A stretch of DNA of 42,597 nucleotides, from the NCBI RefSeq assembly GCF_022763525.1, contig NZ_JALEGG010000160.1, forward strand, positions 1 through 42,597, written 5' to 3'. The DNA is from Acidovorax sp. Its GTDB lineage: Bacteria > Pseudomonadota > Gammaproteobacteria > Burkholderiales > Burkholderiaceae_C. Positions 1 to 8,038 of the stretch are shown here, in pieces. Below the pieces are notes generated by a model. It was not told the DNA's origin. It searched no databases and worked only from the letters and a program-made list of their open reading frames with translations. The stretch's first letter is position 1, and the number at the start of each line of letters is the position of its first letter. A program made the position numbers and the translations under genes.

Positions 1-128
1 CCCCCAGGCACGCTGGTGGTGGCCATGGGTGCGCAAGCCGCCATCGCAAGGCAGGCCAGGCCCGCGAGGGCCCAGCGGGGGCCCTCGGACAAGGCGGGTG
101 GCAGAGGATGGGGCTGCGGTGCAGTCAT
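1..128 (-). CDS. N-terminal fragment of an exported or membrane protein (partial, runs off the left edge)
   Basis: An open frame starts with ATG at 128-126 and continues off the window with 42 codons visible. An AGGAG-type ribosome site lies about 11 bases upstream. The visible protein has a Pro-rich start followed by a hydrophobic stretch (about residues 19-33, ending AMAAC at Cys32), which could be a late lipoprotein signal or the first membrane helix of a transporter. It is transcribed away from the LysR gene at 280, the usual arrangement of a LysR regulator and its target. The family cannot be named from this much sequence. Confidence 0.45.
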   Translation of the reverse strand, partial: MTAPQPHPLPPALSEGPRWALAGLACLAMAACAPMATTSVPG

Positions 129-232
129 GGCGGGGGTGTCTCCTGAAAAATTCTTGGCGGCGCAAAGCCGGATGCCGATGCATCGTAGAAACCGCCTTTC
201 AATACGTCAAATAGGCAAAATTGGCACTATCG

Positions 233-247
233 ATATGATCTGCATAT
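233..247. promoter_or_regulatory. Candidate LysR operator in the divergent intergenic region
   Basis: A perfect inverted repeat, ATATG-N5-CATAT, contains the T-N11-A spacing (T234 and A246) typical of LysR-type binding sites. It lies 33 bases before the LysR start and about 105 bases before the divergent gene, so it could serve autoregulation and target control. This is a motif match only. Confidence 0.45.
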
Positions 248-279
248 GACTATCTTTCGTGCTGCCCCTAGGCACTGAC

Positions 280-1239
280 ATGGACATCCGCCAGTTGCGC
301 TACTTTCTCGCGGTGGCCGAAGCCGGGCACATGACCCGCGCGGCAGAGCTGCTGGGCATGGCCCAGCCACCGCTCAGCCAGCAGATCAAGGCCCTAGAAA
401 ACACGGTGGGCATGGTGCTGTTCAAGCGCCACGCCAAGGGCGTCACCCTGACCGAGGCGGGGCAGACACTGCAGGCCGAGGCCGCCCGCCTGGTGCACGA
501 CTTCGACGCACTGCAAAGCCGCATGCAGCTGCTGGCCGAGGGCAAGACAGGCCGGCTCGTGATCGCCTTCACCAGCTCGGCCGCCGCCCATGAATTCACC
601 CCATTCGCCCTGCGAGAGTGCCGCGCCCGCCACCCCGGTCTGGTGCTGGAGATTGGCGAGAACAACGCCGCCGAGATCACCGAGGCCGTGGCCGACGGGC
701 GCCTGCACTGTGGCCTGCTGCGCGTGCCCGTGGCGCGGCCTGCGGGCTTGGCCTTCGACACCCTGCAGCACGAGCCCGCCATGGTGGCCCTGCCCATCGA
801 CCACCCGCTGGCACTGCGCCAGCGGCGCGGCAAGCCGCTGCCCATCCAGATTGCCGATCTGGAGGGCGAGCCCATGATCCTGGTGCGCCGCCCGGGCGCG
901 CCCGGCCTGTATGCCAACCTGCTGGCGCTGTGTGCCGAGCAGGGCGTGCGCCCCCGCGTGGTGGCCGAGGTGGCGCGCATGCTGACCAATCTCAACCTGG
1001 TGGCTGCGGGCACGGGCATTTCCGTGGTGCCGTCGTCCATGCTGGGTGTGCACCGGCATGCGATTGCCTACCGGCCGCTGGTGGATGGCGGGCGGCTGGA
1101 TGTGCCGCTGACGCTGGTCTATCGCGCCGAGGACAACGTGGGCCCGACAGCGACCTTCACCCGCTTGCTCCAGACGCTGGCGGGCGAAAAGCACCCGGCG
1201 GTCACCACGGAGCACCCACAAAAAAAGGCTGCCCGGTAG
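280..1239 (+). CDS. LysR-family transcriptional regulator
   Basis: A 319-residue protein of normal LysR length. The N-terminal winged helix-turn-helix (about residues 1-60) has the typical MDIRQLRYFLAVAEAGHMTR start and an AQPPLSQQIKALE recognition helix. The rest, from about residue 90, fits the periplasmic-binding-protein-like effector domain. The PPLSQQ recognition helix resembles the BenM/CatM/CbnR branch of aromatic-degradation regulators, but the ligand cannot be read from sequence. ATG at 280 is chosen over a GTG 21 bases upstream because the family normally begins MDIRQL. The gene diverges from the partial gene at the left edge, its likely target. Its last codons overlap the terminator that serves the convergent ggt gene. 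Confidence 0.9.
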   Translation: MDIRQLRYFLAVAEAGHMTRAAELLGMAQPPLSQQIKALENTVGMVLFKRHAKGVTLTEAGQTLQAEAARLVHDFDALQSRMQLLAEGKTGRLVIAFTSSAAAHEFTPFALRECRARHPGLVLEIGENNAAEITEAVADGRLHCGLLRVPVARPAGLAFDTLQHEPAMVALPIDHPLALRQRRGKPLPIQIADLEGEPMILVRRPGAPGLYANLLALCAEQGVRPRVVAEVARMLTNLNLVAAGTGISVVPSSMLGVHRHAIAYRPLVDGGRLDVPLTLVYRAEDNVGPTATFTRLLQTLAGEKHPAVTTEHPQKKAAR

Positions 1240-1255
1240 TCCACCCGGCAGCCTT
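1220..1255 (-). terminator. Rho-independent terminator for ggt
   Basis: On the minus strand, arms AAGGCTGCC and GGCAGCCTT (1247-1255 and 1225-1233) form a 9-bp stem closed by a GC-rich loop and followed by a run of seven T. It lies 55 bases past the ggt stop and overlaps the last codons of the convergent LysR gene. Confidence 0.8.
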
Positions 1256-1310
1256 CGTCAGTATCAGCGCAGCCCCTGCTCTGGAGCCGCCACCGATCAC
1301 ATGGCGCAGC

Positions 1311-3188
1311 TCAGTTGTTGCCCAGCGCAATCCCCTCCCGGCGGGGATCGGCGCCACCGGCATAGGTGCCCGCGCCTGGGTTGCGCGACAGCAGACCCGC
1401 ATTGCCGTTGGACCGCACACCGTTGAACACCGCTCCATGCAGGCCGCTGGTGAAGGAGTCGGTCTGCGCCACGGTGTGGCCACGCGCCTTGAGTCCGTCG
1501 CGGATGGCAGCGGTGTCGATGAGCGAGCCCTTTTCGATGGACGTGGTGGCGTTGGTCTGCGCACCGAAGTTCGGCAGGTTGATGGCCTGCTGGACGTTCA
1601 GGCCCCAGTCCGTCATACCCAGGATGGTCTTGGCGGTGTACTGGATGATGGCACTGCCTCCTGGCGAGCCAACCACACCTTCGAGGTCGCCCGTGGCGGC
1701 ATTGAAGATGATGGTGGGTGCCATGGAACTGCGGGGGCGCTTACCGGCCTGCACGCTGTTGGCAATGGGGTTGCCCGCCGCATCGGTGGCTGTGAACGAG
1801 AAGTCGGTGAGCTGGTTGTTCAGCAGGAAGCCGCGCACCATCTGCAGGCTGCCGAAGCCGTTCTCGATCGTGGTGGTCATGGACACCGCATTGCCTGCGT
1901 TGTCGATGATGGACAGGTGGGTGGTCGATGGCAGGGCCAGCGAGTTGTCCCGCCCCTTGGCGCCACTCACACCCGGTGGTGTGCCCGCCACGGGCGTGCC
2001 GATGCTCTTGCTCATGCTGATGAGCTTGGCGCGCTCCTTGAGGTAGTCGGCGTTGATCAGGCCGGCCTGGGGCACGTTGACGAAGTCAGGGTCGGCCACA
2101 TACAGCGCGCGGTCGGCATAGGCGAGGCGGTAGGCCTCGGACACCACGTGCACGGCGTCGAGCGTGTTGGGCTTCATGGCCGCCAGGTCAAAGCCCTGCA
2201 GCAGGCCCAGCGTCTGCAGCACCGCGATGCCGCCGGAGCTGGGCGCGGGCATGCCACACACGCGGTACTGCACACGGTAGACGCCACACACGGGCTCACG
2301 CACCTTGTGGGTGTAATCGCTCAGGTCATCGAGCGCGAGCTTGCCGGGGTTGGTGGGATGGCTGACCACCTTGGCCACGATGTCCTTGGCGATGTCCCCC
2401 TTGTAGAACGCATCGGCACCACCCGCTGCAATGGCCTTGAGCGTGGCTGCAAATTCAGGGTTCTTGAGCAGCGTGCCCGCCGCCTTGGCGGTGCCGTCGG
2501 CGTTGAGGAAATAGCTGGATCCGGGCTCGCCCTGGGCCTTGATGCGCGCGGCCGACCCGGCAATGGACACACTCATGCGCTGCGAGATCGCAAAGCCGTC
2601 TTCGCTGAGCTTGATGGCGGGCTCGAACAGGTCCTTCCACGGCAGCTTGCCATGGGCCTTGTGTGCGGCTTCGAGCATGCGCAGCACGCCCGGCGTGCCC
2701 ACCGACAGGCCGCCGTCCACCGCCGCCAGAAACGCCAGCGGCTTGCCATCGGCGCCGATGAACAGGTTGGGCGTGGCGGCCTTGGGCGCGGTCTCGCGGC
2801 CGTCGTAGGCCAGCAGCTTGTTGGCGCCCTTGTCGTAGTGCAGCATGAAGGCGCCGCCCCCAATGCCCGACGACTGTGGCTCCACCAGGTTCAGCACCAT
2901 CTGCACGGCAATGGCGGCATCTGTGGCCGTGCCGCCCTTGGCCAGGATGTCCACACCTGCCTTCACCGCCAGCGGGTTGGCCGCCGCCACCATGTCCTTG
3001 TTGGCATAGCTGATGGTTTTGGGCGTGTAGCCCGAGGGCGGCTCGGGCGGCACGTACTGCTCGGTGGGCTCAGGCGTGGCCACCGGGGTGGTGGGGCCGT
3101 CACTGCCGCCACAGGCGGCCAGCACGGCCAATGCGGCAATGCTCAGTCCCAGGGCGTAGGGGTTGCGTCGAAAAACAGAAAGCGACAT
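1311..3188 (-). CDS. ggt: Gamma-glutamyltransferase (gamma-glutamyltranspeptidase), lipoprotein form
   Basis: A 625-residue precursor of the Ntn-hydrolase family that hydrolyses or transfers the gamma-glutamyl group of glutathione and related peptides. Family members self-cleave before a catalytic Thr. Here that Thr is the first of TTHLSIID, at about residue 422, followed by the conserved FLLNNQLTDFSF block and GSPGGSAII oxyanion region. The N-terminus is a lipoprotein signal with lipobox LAAC (Cys26), then an acidic/Pro-rich linker to about residue 58, so the enzyme is probably tethered to the outer membrane facing the periplasm; many family members are soluble periplasmic enzymes. The start at 3188 is chosen for the signal peptide and an AAGGA site upstream. 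It diverges from an Lrp/AsnC regulator that may control it. Confidence 0.93.
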   Translation of the reverse strand: MSLSVFRRNPYALGLSIAALAVLAACGGSDGPTTPVATPEPTEQYVPPEPPSGYTPKTISYANKDMVAAANPLAVKAGVDILAKGGTATDAAIAVQMVLNLVEPQSSGIGGGAFMLHYDKGANKLLAYDGRETAPKAATPNLFIGADGKPLAFLAAVDGGLSVGTPGVLRMLEAAHKAHGKLPWKDLFEPAIKLSEDGFAISQRMSVSIAGSAARIKAQGEPGSSYFLNADGTAKAAGTLLKNPEFAATLKAIAAGGADAFYKGDIAKDIVAKVVSHPTNPGKLALDDLSDYTHKVREPVCGVYRVQYRVCGMPAPSSGGIAVLQTLGLLQGFDLAAMKPNTLDAVHVVSEAYRLAYADRALYVADPDFVNVPQAGLINADYLKERAKLISMSKSIGTPVAGTPPGVSGAKGRDNSLALPSTTHLSIIDNAGNAVSMTTTIENGFGSLQMVRGFLLNNQLTDFSFTATDAAGNPIANSVQAGKRPRSSMAPTIIFNAATGDLEGVVGSPGGSAIIQYTAKTILGMTDWGLNVQQAINLPNFGAQTNATTSIEKGSLIDTAAIRDGLKARGHTVAQTDSFTSGLHGAVFNGVRSNGNAGLLSRNPGAGTYAGGADPRREGIALGNN

Positions 3189-3411
3189 GGATGAAATCCT
3201 TGAAAAAAGGGCGACGGGAGGGGCCAGGAACGGCGTGCCATGGGCAAACAGCGCACCACGCACCGGGTGGATGCACGGTGCGAAATTACGGGGACTTGAC
3301 GCAGATTCCGTGCCAACGATGCCTTGACAGTATGTAACGACAGCCCTGAAAAAACTTTGCTTTTATGCCCTGAATAACGCCCAATAAGGGAAACGATTTC
3401 TCACATACCCC

Positions 3412-3885
3412 TTGAAACAGAATCTGGATTCCATTGACCGCCAACTGCTGGCGATGCTGCAACACAATGCCGAGACGCCGCTGGCCGAGCTGGCCGAGGC
3501 CGTGCACCTTTCCAACACGCCCTGCTGGCGGCGCATTCAGTGGTTGCGCGAGAAGGGCTACATCACCCGCCATGTCGCCCTGGTGGACCCGCGCAAGGTG
3601 AATGTGGGTGTGACGGTGTTCGTGGCCGTGAAGACCAACCAGCACCACCAGCAATGGTTTGACACCTTGCGGGATGCCGTGATGGGAATCCCCGAGATCG
3701 TCGAGTTCTACCGCATGAGCGGCGACGTGGACTACCTGTTGCGCGTGGTGGTGCCCGACATCCGCGCCTACGATTCGGTCTACAAGCGACTCACGCAGGC
3801 CGTGGCGCTGTCAGACGTGAGTTCGAGCTTTGCGATGGAAGAAATCAAGTTCACCACGGCGCTGCCGCTGAACTATGCGCAGTAG
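3412..3885 (+). CDS. Lrp/AsnC-family transcriptional regulator
   Basis: A 157-residue protein with the Lrp layout: an N-terminal helix-turn-helix (about residues 5-65, LDSIDRQLLAMLQ to TPCWRRIQWLREKGYI) and a C-terminal RAM/AsnC effector domain (about 70-150) with the SGDVDYLLRVVVPD core. These proteins sense amino acids and act as multimers on nearby promoters. The start is a TTG, the only start codon that precedes the conserved LDxID segment in this frame; no good ribosome site precedes it, so the start is uncertain. The 223-base gap to the divergent ggt gene makes that gene a likely target, linking amino acid sensing to glutathione or gamma-glutamyl peptide use. Confidence 0.88.
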   Translation: MKQNLDSIDRQLLAMLQHNAETPLAELAEAVHLSNTPCWRRIQWLREKGYITRHVALVDPRKVNVGVTVFVAVKTNQHHQQWFDTLRDAVMGIPEIVEFYRMSGDVDYLLRVVVPDIRAYDSVYKRLTQAVALSDVSSSFAMEEIKFTTALPLNYAQ

Positions 3886-3921
3886 CGGCCACCGAGGTGA
3901 CCGTCTGCGCAACGGCGCTGA

Positions 3922-4434
3922 TCAGTACTTGCCCATGTAGTCGCGTTTGCCCAGCTCCACACCGTTGTGCCGCGCAATGGCGTAGGTTGCGTTCACATGG
4001 AAGAAGAACTGCGGCAAGCCGTAGTGCAGCAGGTAGTGCTCGCCGACGAACTGTTTTTCGCGCGGTGTGCCGGGCTGGATCGTGATCTGGCGCGTGGCGG
4101 CATCGGCAAACGCAGCCTCTGGCAGGCCTTCGACAAACGCGAGTACGGTGTCGATGCGTTCATTCAGGTCGGCGAAACCGGGGCGCTCGGCGTCGGGGAA
4201 GGACGGCACCTCCGCCCCGGCCAGGCGCGCCGCCACGCCCTTGGCAAAGTCGCAGGCAATCAGCACCTGGCGCGCCAGGGGGAACATGTCGGGGAACAGC
4301 CGGGCCTGCAGCAGTGCATCCGGCTCGATCTTGCGCGCCGTGGCATGGGCCTCGGTTTTGGCCAGGATGTCTTTGAGCGAACCGAGCATCTGGCGGAACA
4401 CGGGGACACTGGCGTTGTAGAGAGGCGATGTCAT
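3922..4434 (-). CDS. DUF1993-family protein
   Basis: A 170-residue soluble protein beginning MTSPLYNASVPVF, which matches my memory of the DUF1993 family, thought to adopt a DinB-like four-helix bundle. Conserved-looking stretches are the N-terminal VPVFRQMLGSLKDIL and the C-terminal FVGEHYLLHYGLPQFFFHVNATY. No enzyme activity is established for the family that I know of. The start at 4434 is chosen over an upstream in-frame codon because the family begins at this Met. It is convergent with the Lrp gene and follows the HhH gene at 4537 by about 100 bases on the same strand. Confidence 0.75.
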   Translation of the reverse strand: MTSPLYNASVPVFRQMLGSLKDILAKTEAHATARKIEPDALLQARLFPDMFPLARQVLIACDFAKGVAARLAGAEVPSFPDAERPGFADLNERIDTVLAFVEGLPEAAFADAATRQITIQPGTPREKQFVGEHYLLHYGLPQFFFHVNATYAIARHNGVELGKRDYMGKY

Positions 4435-4536
4435 GGTGGAGATTCCTGAAGGGGTGTGAAGCAACAGCCGGGGGCACGTGGTGCCCAGCACGGGGCCGCA
4501 TTGCAACACACCCCGCCCCGGCGTGCAGCGGAAAGG

Positions 4537-4776
4537 TCAAGCCGACCGCGACTGGGCCAGCGCGATGGCCGCCTGGATGGCGGCACGGGCCTGGGGACTG
4601 TTCTTCCAGCAGGAGGAGCCCAGCATGGCCGAGGCCTTGGAAACAATGTCCAGGGCATTGGCCTTGCCCAGATGCGCCAACGATTCAAAGCCCATCTGTT
4701 CAAGCCGGGCGATCACGGTCGGCCCCACGCCCTTCACGTTGAGCAAGGCGCGGCGTTCTTCGAGGGGAAATGGCAT
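4537..4776 (-). CDS. Small helix-hairpin-helix protein (Cdd1/pathogenicity-locus type)
   Basis: A 79-residue protein made almost entirely of a helix-hairpin-helix fold. LLNVKGVGPTVIARLEQMGF (residues 11-30) is a classic non-specific DNA-binding hairpin, and the second half (CWKNSPQARAAIQAAIALAQ) resembles the Cdd1 family. The family is assumed to bind DNA, but its role is unknown. The gene stands alone, with 102 bases before the DUF1993 gene and 72 bases after the membrane-protein gene on the same strand. Confidence 0.72.
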   Translation of the reverse strand: MPFPLEERRALLNVKGVGPTVIARLEQMGFESLAHLGKANALDIVSKASAMLGSSCWKNSPQARAAIQAAIALAQSRSA

Positions 4777-4848
4777 GGCAGGAGTATGCGGGAGCCGAAG
4801 AGCTGTCGGACTGAGAGATCGTCGGCTGCAAATCGACCGCGCCGATTT

Positions 4849-5292
4849 TTAACGCCCACCTCCGCCCCTGCGCCTCATCGCCAGCACTCCGAAGACCACC
4901 GCCACACCAAAAACCACGTGCACCACCAGGCTCGGCAGCACCACGGCCAGCCCCAGGCTCCAGGGCAATGGGTCACCAAAGTAGATCGGGAGCGCCAGCG
5001 AGTTGACGGTTGCGTAATAGAGTGCACCGTAGACAGCACCCACACCCAGCGCCCCGCCTGTGACCATACGGTGCAGTGGCAACACTACCAGGGGAAGGGC
5101 AGACACCCAGCCTAGAACCAGGTGTTGAACGAATAGCGCGACGGGCCCGGGCTGCGCAAGGTACAGGGCCGCAAACTTGGGGCCGTAGTGCCCGACGCGC
5201 ATCTCCAGCAGCCGAAAGAGCCAGCCCGCCGGCATCATGGCCAGCGCAGCGAAGGTGCCAGCCGCGATGGATTCCAAAGCAATCTTGCGCAT
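4849..5292 (-). CDS. Small integral membrane protein of unknown function (YagU/DUF1440-like)
   Basis: A 147-residue protein with about four hydrophobic segments (near residues 5-25, 46-70, 75-95 and 112-135) and a basic, Gly-rich tail. Its overall look is close to the YagU/DUF1440 group of inner-membrane proteins, but I am not certain of the family. The start at 5292 (MRKIALES) is preferred over an upstream codon because it places the first membrane helix right at the N-terminus. No operon partner is obvious. Confidence 0.6.
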   Translation of the reverse strand: MRKIALESIAAGTFAALAMMPAGWLFRLLEMRVGHYGPKFAALYLAQPGPVALFVQHLVLGWVSALPLVVLPLHRMVTGGALGVGAVYGALYYATVNSLALPIYFGDPLPWSLGLAVVLPSLVVHVVFGVAVVFGVLAMRRRGGGGR

Positions 5293-5475
5293 GGGTGTGT
5301 ACGAACAGGGCAATGAAGGGTTGGTGACCAAAAGCAGCAAGCTCCGTTGCGGCCAAGCCCCGGCTGGGGCTACCGGCGCGGGGCGCGCGTTCAGCCTGGC
5401 ATTAGAACGCGTTCGACCTGTCTCTCGACAGCCTCGCCAGCGCGGCGGGAGTGCCCGTAGCTGCCCCAGCGTCCT

Positions 5476-6756
5476 TCAGACCGCCGTCGCCAGGGGCCTG
5501 GCAGCCCGTGCCGCAACCCCCACCCCCACCAGCGCCGCAGACACTACGCTCAGCGCCAGCGTGAAGGCCGAGCCGTAGAAGATGCCCGCCGTCATGCCGT
5601 GGTCCAGCATGGCGCCAAACACCGGGGCGGCCAGGCAAAAGCCCAGGTCCAGGCCCGAATACACGGTGCCATACACCCGGCCCGTGGCGCCGGGGGGGGC
5701 GGCGCGCTTGATCAGCATGTCGCGCGAGGGGCCGGCCAGCCCCGTACCCAGGCCAGCCACCGACGCCACCACGACCGCGGCCATGCCGGGCAGCAGGCCC
5801 GTGCCCACCAGCACCAGCAAGGCCGCCGAGCCCAGCAGGCACACAGAGATGATTTTTTCGAGCCGCTGCACGCGCCCCACCAGGAATCCGCCCACCACCA
5901 TGCCCGCCGCGCCGCACAGCATGTAGCCGGTAACCACCATGGCCGTCACGCTCAGTGGCAGGCCGTACATGCTCTTCAGCGCCGGGCCGGCAAAGCTCTG
6001 GATGGCGCTCAGCGCGCAGGTGCTCCAGAAGAAGAACGAGAAGCACAGCCACACGGACGGCAGCTTGAGGAAGGCCATGGGGTGCTCGGGCTTGCCGGCT
6101 CCTGCCCCTGCCCCGCCCTTGGCCTGGTGCGCCCAGGCGCCCTGGCGGTCGTCCAGCGCATCGCGGTTCCAGACCATGATGCCCAGCACTATCAGGGCGA
6201 ACAGGCCCCCGCACAGGCAGGCCGTGCGCCACGAGCCCGTGGCCGTCGCAATGCCCGCCATGAACACTGGCGCCGTGGCCCAGCCCAGGTTGCCGCTGAT
6301 GCCGTGCACCGAAAAGCCATGCCCCAGGCGCTGCGGCGACACGCGCTTATTCAAGATCGTGAAGTCCACCGGGTGGAAGGGCGCATTGCCCAGCCCGGCC
6401 AGCGCCGCCGCCAGCAGCAGGCCGGTGTAGCCCTGGGCAGTGCCCGCGGCCAGACCCGCTGCGGCAAAACTCGACAGCGCAAAGAACATCACCGGCCGCG
6501 CGCCCACGCGGTCCACCAGAAAGCCCGACAGCGCCTGCCCCACGCCGGAGATCACGAAGAACACCGACACCAGCAGCCCCAGCTCGGAATAGCTGAAGCC
6601 AAACTCGCCGATCAGCCACGGGAACAGCGGCGGCAGCAGCATGTGGAAAAAGTGCGAACTGCCATGGGCCAGGCCGATGAGGCCGATGGTGCGAGCGTCC
6701 TGCCGAAGGGGCACAGGGTTGGCGGCGGCGCCGGAGGATGAAGCTGAAGCGGTCAT
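5476..6756 (-). CDS. MFS transporter, fosmidomycin-resistance (Fsr)-like
   Basis: A 426-residue major facilitator protein with about 12 membrane helices. GLAHGSSHFFHMLLPPLFPW in helix 1 and the FSYSELGLLVSVF loop are typical of the Fsr-like efflux branch. DRVGARPVM after helix 2 is the family's loop 2-3 motif. The family pumps small drugs or metabolites out through the inner membrane; the substrate here is unknown. The start at 6756 gives a normal Fsr-type N-terminus, and upstream in-frame codons would only add a basic leader. It is divergent from the AraC/cupin regulator at 6822 with a 65-base shared control region, so it is probably regulated by it. Confidence 0.85.
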   Translation of the reverse strand: MTASASSSGAAANPVPLRQDARTIGLIGLAHGSSHFFHMLLPPLFPWLIGEFGFSYSELGLLVSVFFVISGVGQALSGFLVDRVGARPVMFFALSSFAAAGLAAGTAQGYTGLLLAAALAGLGNAPFHPVDFTILNKRVSPQRLGHGFSVHGISGNLGWATAPVFMAGIATATGSWRTACLCGGLFALIVLGIMVWNRDALDDRQGAWAHQAKGGAGAGAGKPEHPMAFLKLPSVWLCFSFFFWSTCALSAIQSFAGPALKSMYGLPLSVTAMVVTGYMLCGAAGMVVGGFLVGRVQRLEKIISVCLLGSAALLVLVGTGLLPGMAAVVVASVAGLGTGLAGPSRDMLIKRAAPPGATGRVYGTVYSGLDLGFCLAAPVFGAMLDHGMTAGIFYGSAFTLALSVVSAALVGVGVAARAARPLATAV

Positions 6757-6793
6757 GGGCTTGATCTTAGGCAGGCGGGCTTCGGCAGGTTTA

Positions 6794-6816
6794 CGATAGG
6801 CGGCCAACTTCTATCG
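6794..6816. promoter_or_regulatory. Candidate operator between the MFS and AraC genes
   Basis: A perfect 6-bp inverted repeat, CGATAG (6794-6799) and CTATCG (6811-6816), is separated by 11 bases. It sits between the two divergent starts in a 65-base gap, so a dimeric regulator here could control both genes at once. The second arm ends 5 bases before the regulator start codon. Confidence 0.5.
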
Positions 6817-6821
6817 CAAAC

Positions 6822-7814
6822 ATGCCAACCCCCGCCGCCGCACCCGCCCCATCCCCCGAGCCGGTCGTGGAGCACTTTGCCGCCCAGGTCGTCCCCCGAC
6901 CAAAAGCCGGAAGCTCGCGTGGAGCCGGACGCGGGCTGTCGTACGTGGGCTCGCTCACGCCCGAGCTGTTCGTGCCCACCCTCGCCCGCCCGGTGCGCGC
7001 CAAGCTGCGCTGGCTGGCCGCCGACACCCAGGTGATGCCCCACAGCCACCCCTGGGCGCAGGTGGCAATCTCGACCACGGGCGTGATCCGGCTCACGGTG
7101 AACCACGGCACCTACATCGTGCCGCCCTCGCGCGCGCTGTGGATTCCGCCCGGTGTGGAACATGCCGTGACCATGGTGGAAGACGCCGACCTGCGCACGC
7201 TGTACTTCCACCAGCCGCGCGGCCGGTGCGGGCCCGGCGCCCTCGGCGGCGATGGCGCCGGCCCCAGTCTTCGCGGCGAAGACGATTCAGCCGCCTGGCG
7301 CCAGTGCCGCGTACTGGAGGTGTCCGACCTGCTGCGCTCACTGGTGCGCGAGATGCCCACCACGCCCGACGGCGGGCCCGCCCTCACGCCCGCCGAGCGG
7401 CTGCGCGAGCAGCACCTGAGCGCCCTCATCCGCGATGAACTGGCCCGCGCCGCCGCCGTGAAGCTGGGCGTGGACCTGCCCCAGGACAAGCGCCTGCGCC
7501 ACCTGTGCGAGGCCGTGCTGGCCGACCCCACGCGCCACGAAACCCTGGCCGACTGGGCACAGGACACCGGCGCCAGCCCGCGCACCGTGGCACGGCTGTT
7601 CCGCTCCGAACTGGGCAGCACCTTCACCCAGTGGCGCCAGCAGGTCATCCTGGCCAAGGCCGTGTCGCTGGCCGCCGGGCGCATGCCCATGGGCCAGATC
7701 GCCGCCGAGCTGGGCTACAGCCCCAGCGCCTTCAGCGCCATGGTGCGCAAATCGGTGGGACAGCCACCGGGACGGTTTCTGGGACAGCAGCAGCCGGGAC
7801 ATGGCAGTGCCTGA
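6822..7814 (+). CDS. AraC-family regulator with N-terminal cupin domain
   Basis: A 330-residue protein. The N-terminal half (about residues 60-130) is a cupin-type sensor with HSHPWAQVAIS and IPPGVEHAV motifs. The C-terminal 100 residues form the double helix-turn-helix of AraC regulators, ending in AELGYSPSAFSAMVRKSVGQ. The two are joined by a Gly- and Asp-rich stretch near 135-160 that looks like a local insertion. This cupin-AraC layout, divergent from an MFS exporter, resembles the E. coli NimR/NimT pair, in which the regulator represses the pump. That parallel is inference. The ATG at 6822 is the first start after the operator region. Confidence 0.87.
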   Translation: MPTPAAAPAPSPEPVVEHFAAQVVPRPKAGSSRGAGRGLSYVGSLTPELFVPTLARPVRAKLRWLAADTQVMPHSHPWAQVAISTTGVIRLTVNHGTYIVPPSRALWIPPGVEHAVTMVEDADLRTLYFHQPRGRCGPGALGGDGAGPSLRGEDDSAAWRQCRVLEVSDLLRSLVREMPTTPDGGPALTPAERLREQHLSALIRDELARAAAVKLGVDLPQDKRLRHLCEAVLADPTRHETLADWAQDTGASPRTVARLFRSELGSTFTQWRQQVILAKAVSLAAGRMPMGQIAAELGYSPSAFSAMVRKSVGQPPGRFLGQQQPGHGSA

Positions 7815-7841
7815 CACGGATTCGCGTTCGGTCCATCGGCG

Positions 7842-7858
7842 CCGTTCAGCGTGAACGG
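7842..7858. other. Short perfect hairpin downstream of the AraC gene
   Basis: CCGTTCA and TGAACGG form a 7-bp stem with a 3-base loop, 28 bases after the AraC stop. No T-run follows, so it is a structured 3' end rather than a clear intrinsic terminator. Confidence 0.4.
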
Positions 7859-7969
7859 ATGCCGGCGTGCAGAAGTCTCGGGATGAACAGCGCCATGGAT
7901 ATCAAACCGCTCCGCGCCCACGCCCGTGGGACTGCATCCGCCGCTTCCGGGGAATCGGTCCCCATCGTT

Positions 7970-8017
7970 GCCCAGCGCTTGCTGATCAAGCGCTGACAGC
8001 TATAAAAACAGGAGCAT
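7970..8017 (+). repeat. Dispersed palindromic repeat, family A, copy 1
   Basis: The core is an 8-bp hairpin, AGCGCTTG (7974-7981) and CAAGCGCT (7987-7994) with a 5-base loop, followed by the family tail (AGCTAT, then an A-rich stretch and GGAGCA). It lies in the 224-base gap between the AraC stop and the tautomerase stop. The rest of that gap holds the hairpin at 7842 and nothing else recognised. Confidence 0.8.
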
Positions 8018-8038
8018 TCTGAGCACTGCGAACAGCGC

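Noticed and set aside
618-3194. A very long open frame on the plus strand opposite ggt
   Set aside because: It is antisense to ggt and to part of the LysR gene, is rich in Arg, Gly and His with no family motif, and arises from the GC-rich codon pattern of the true genes.
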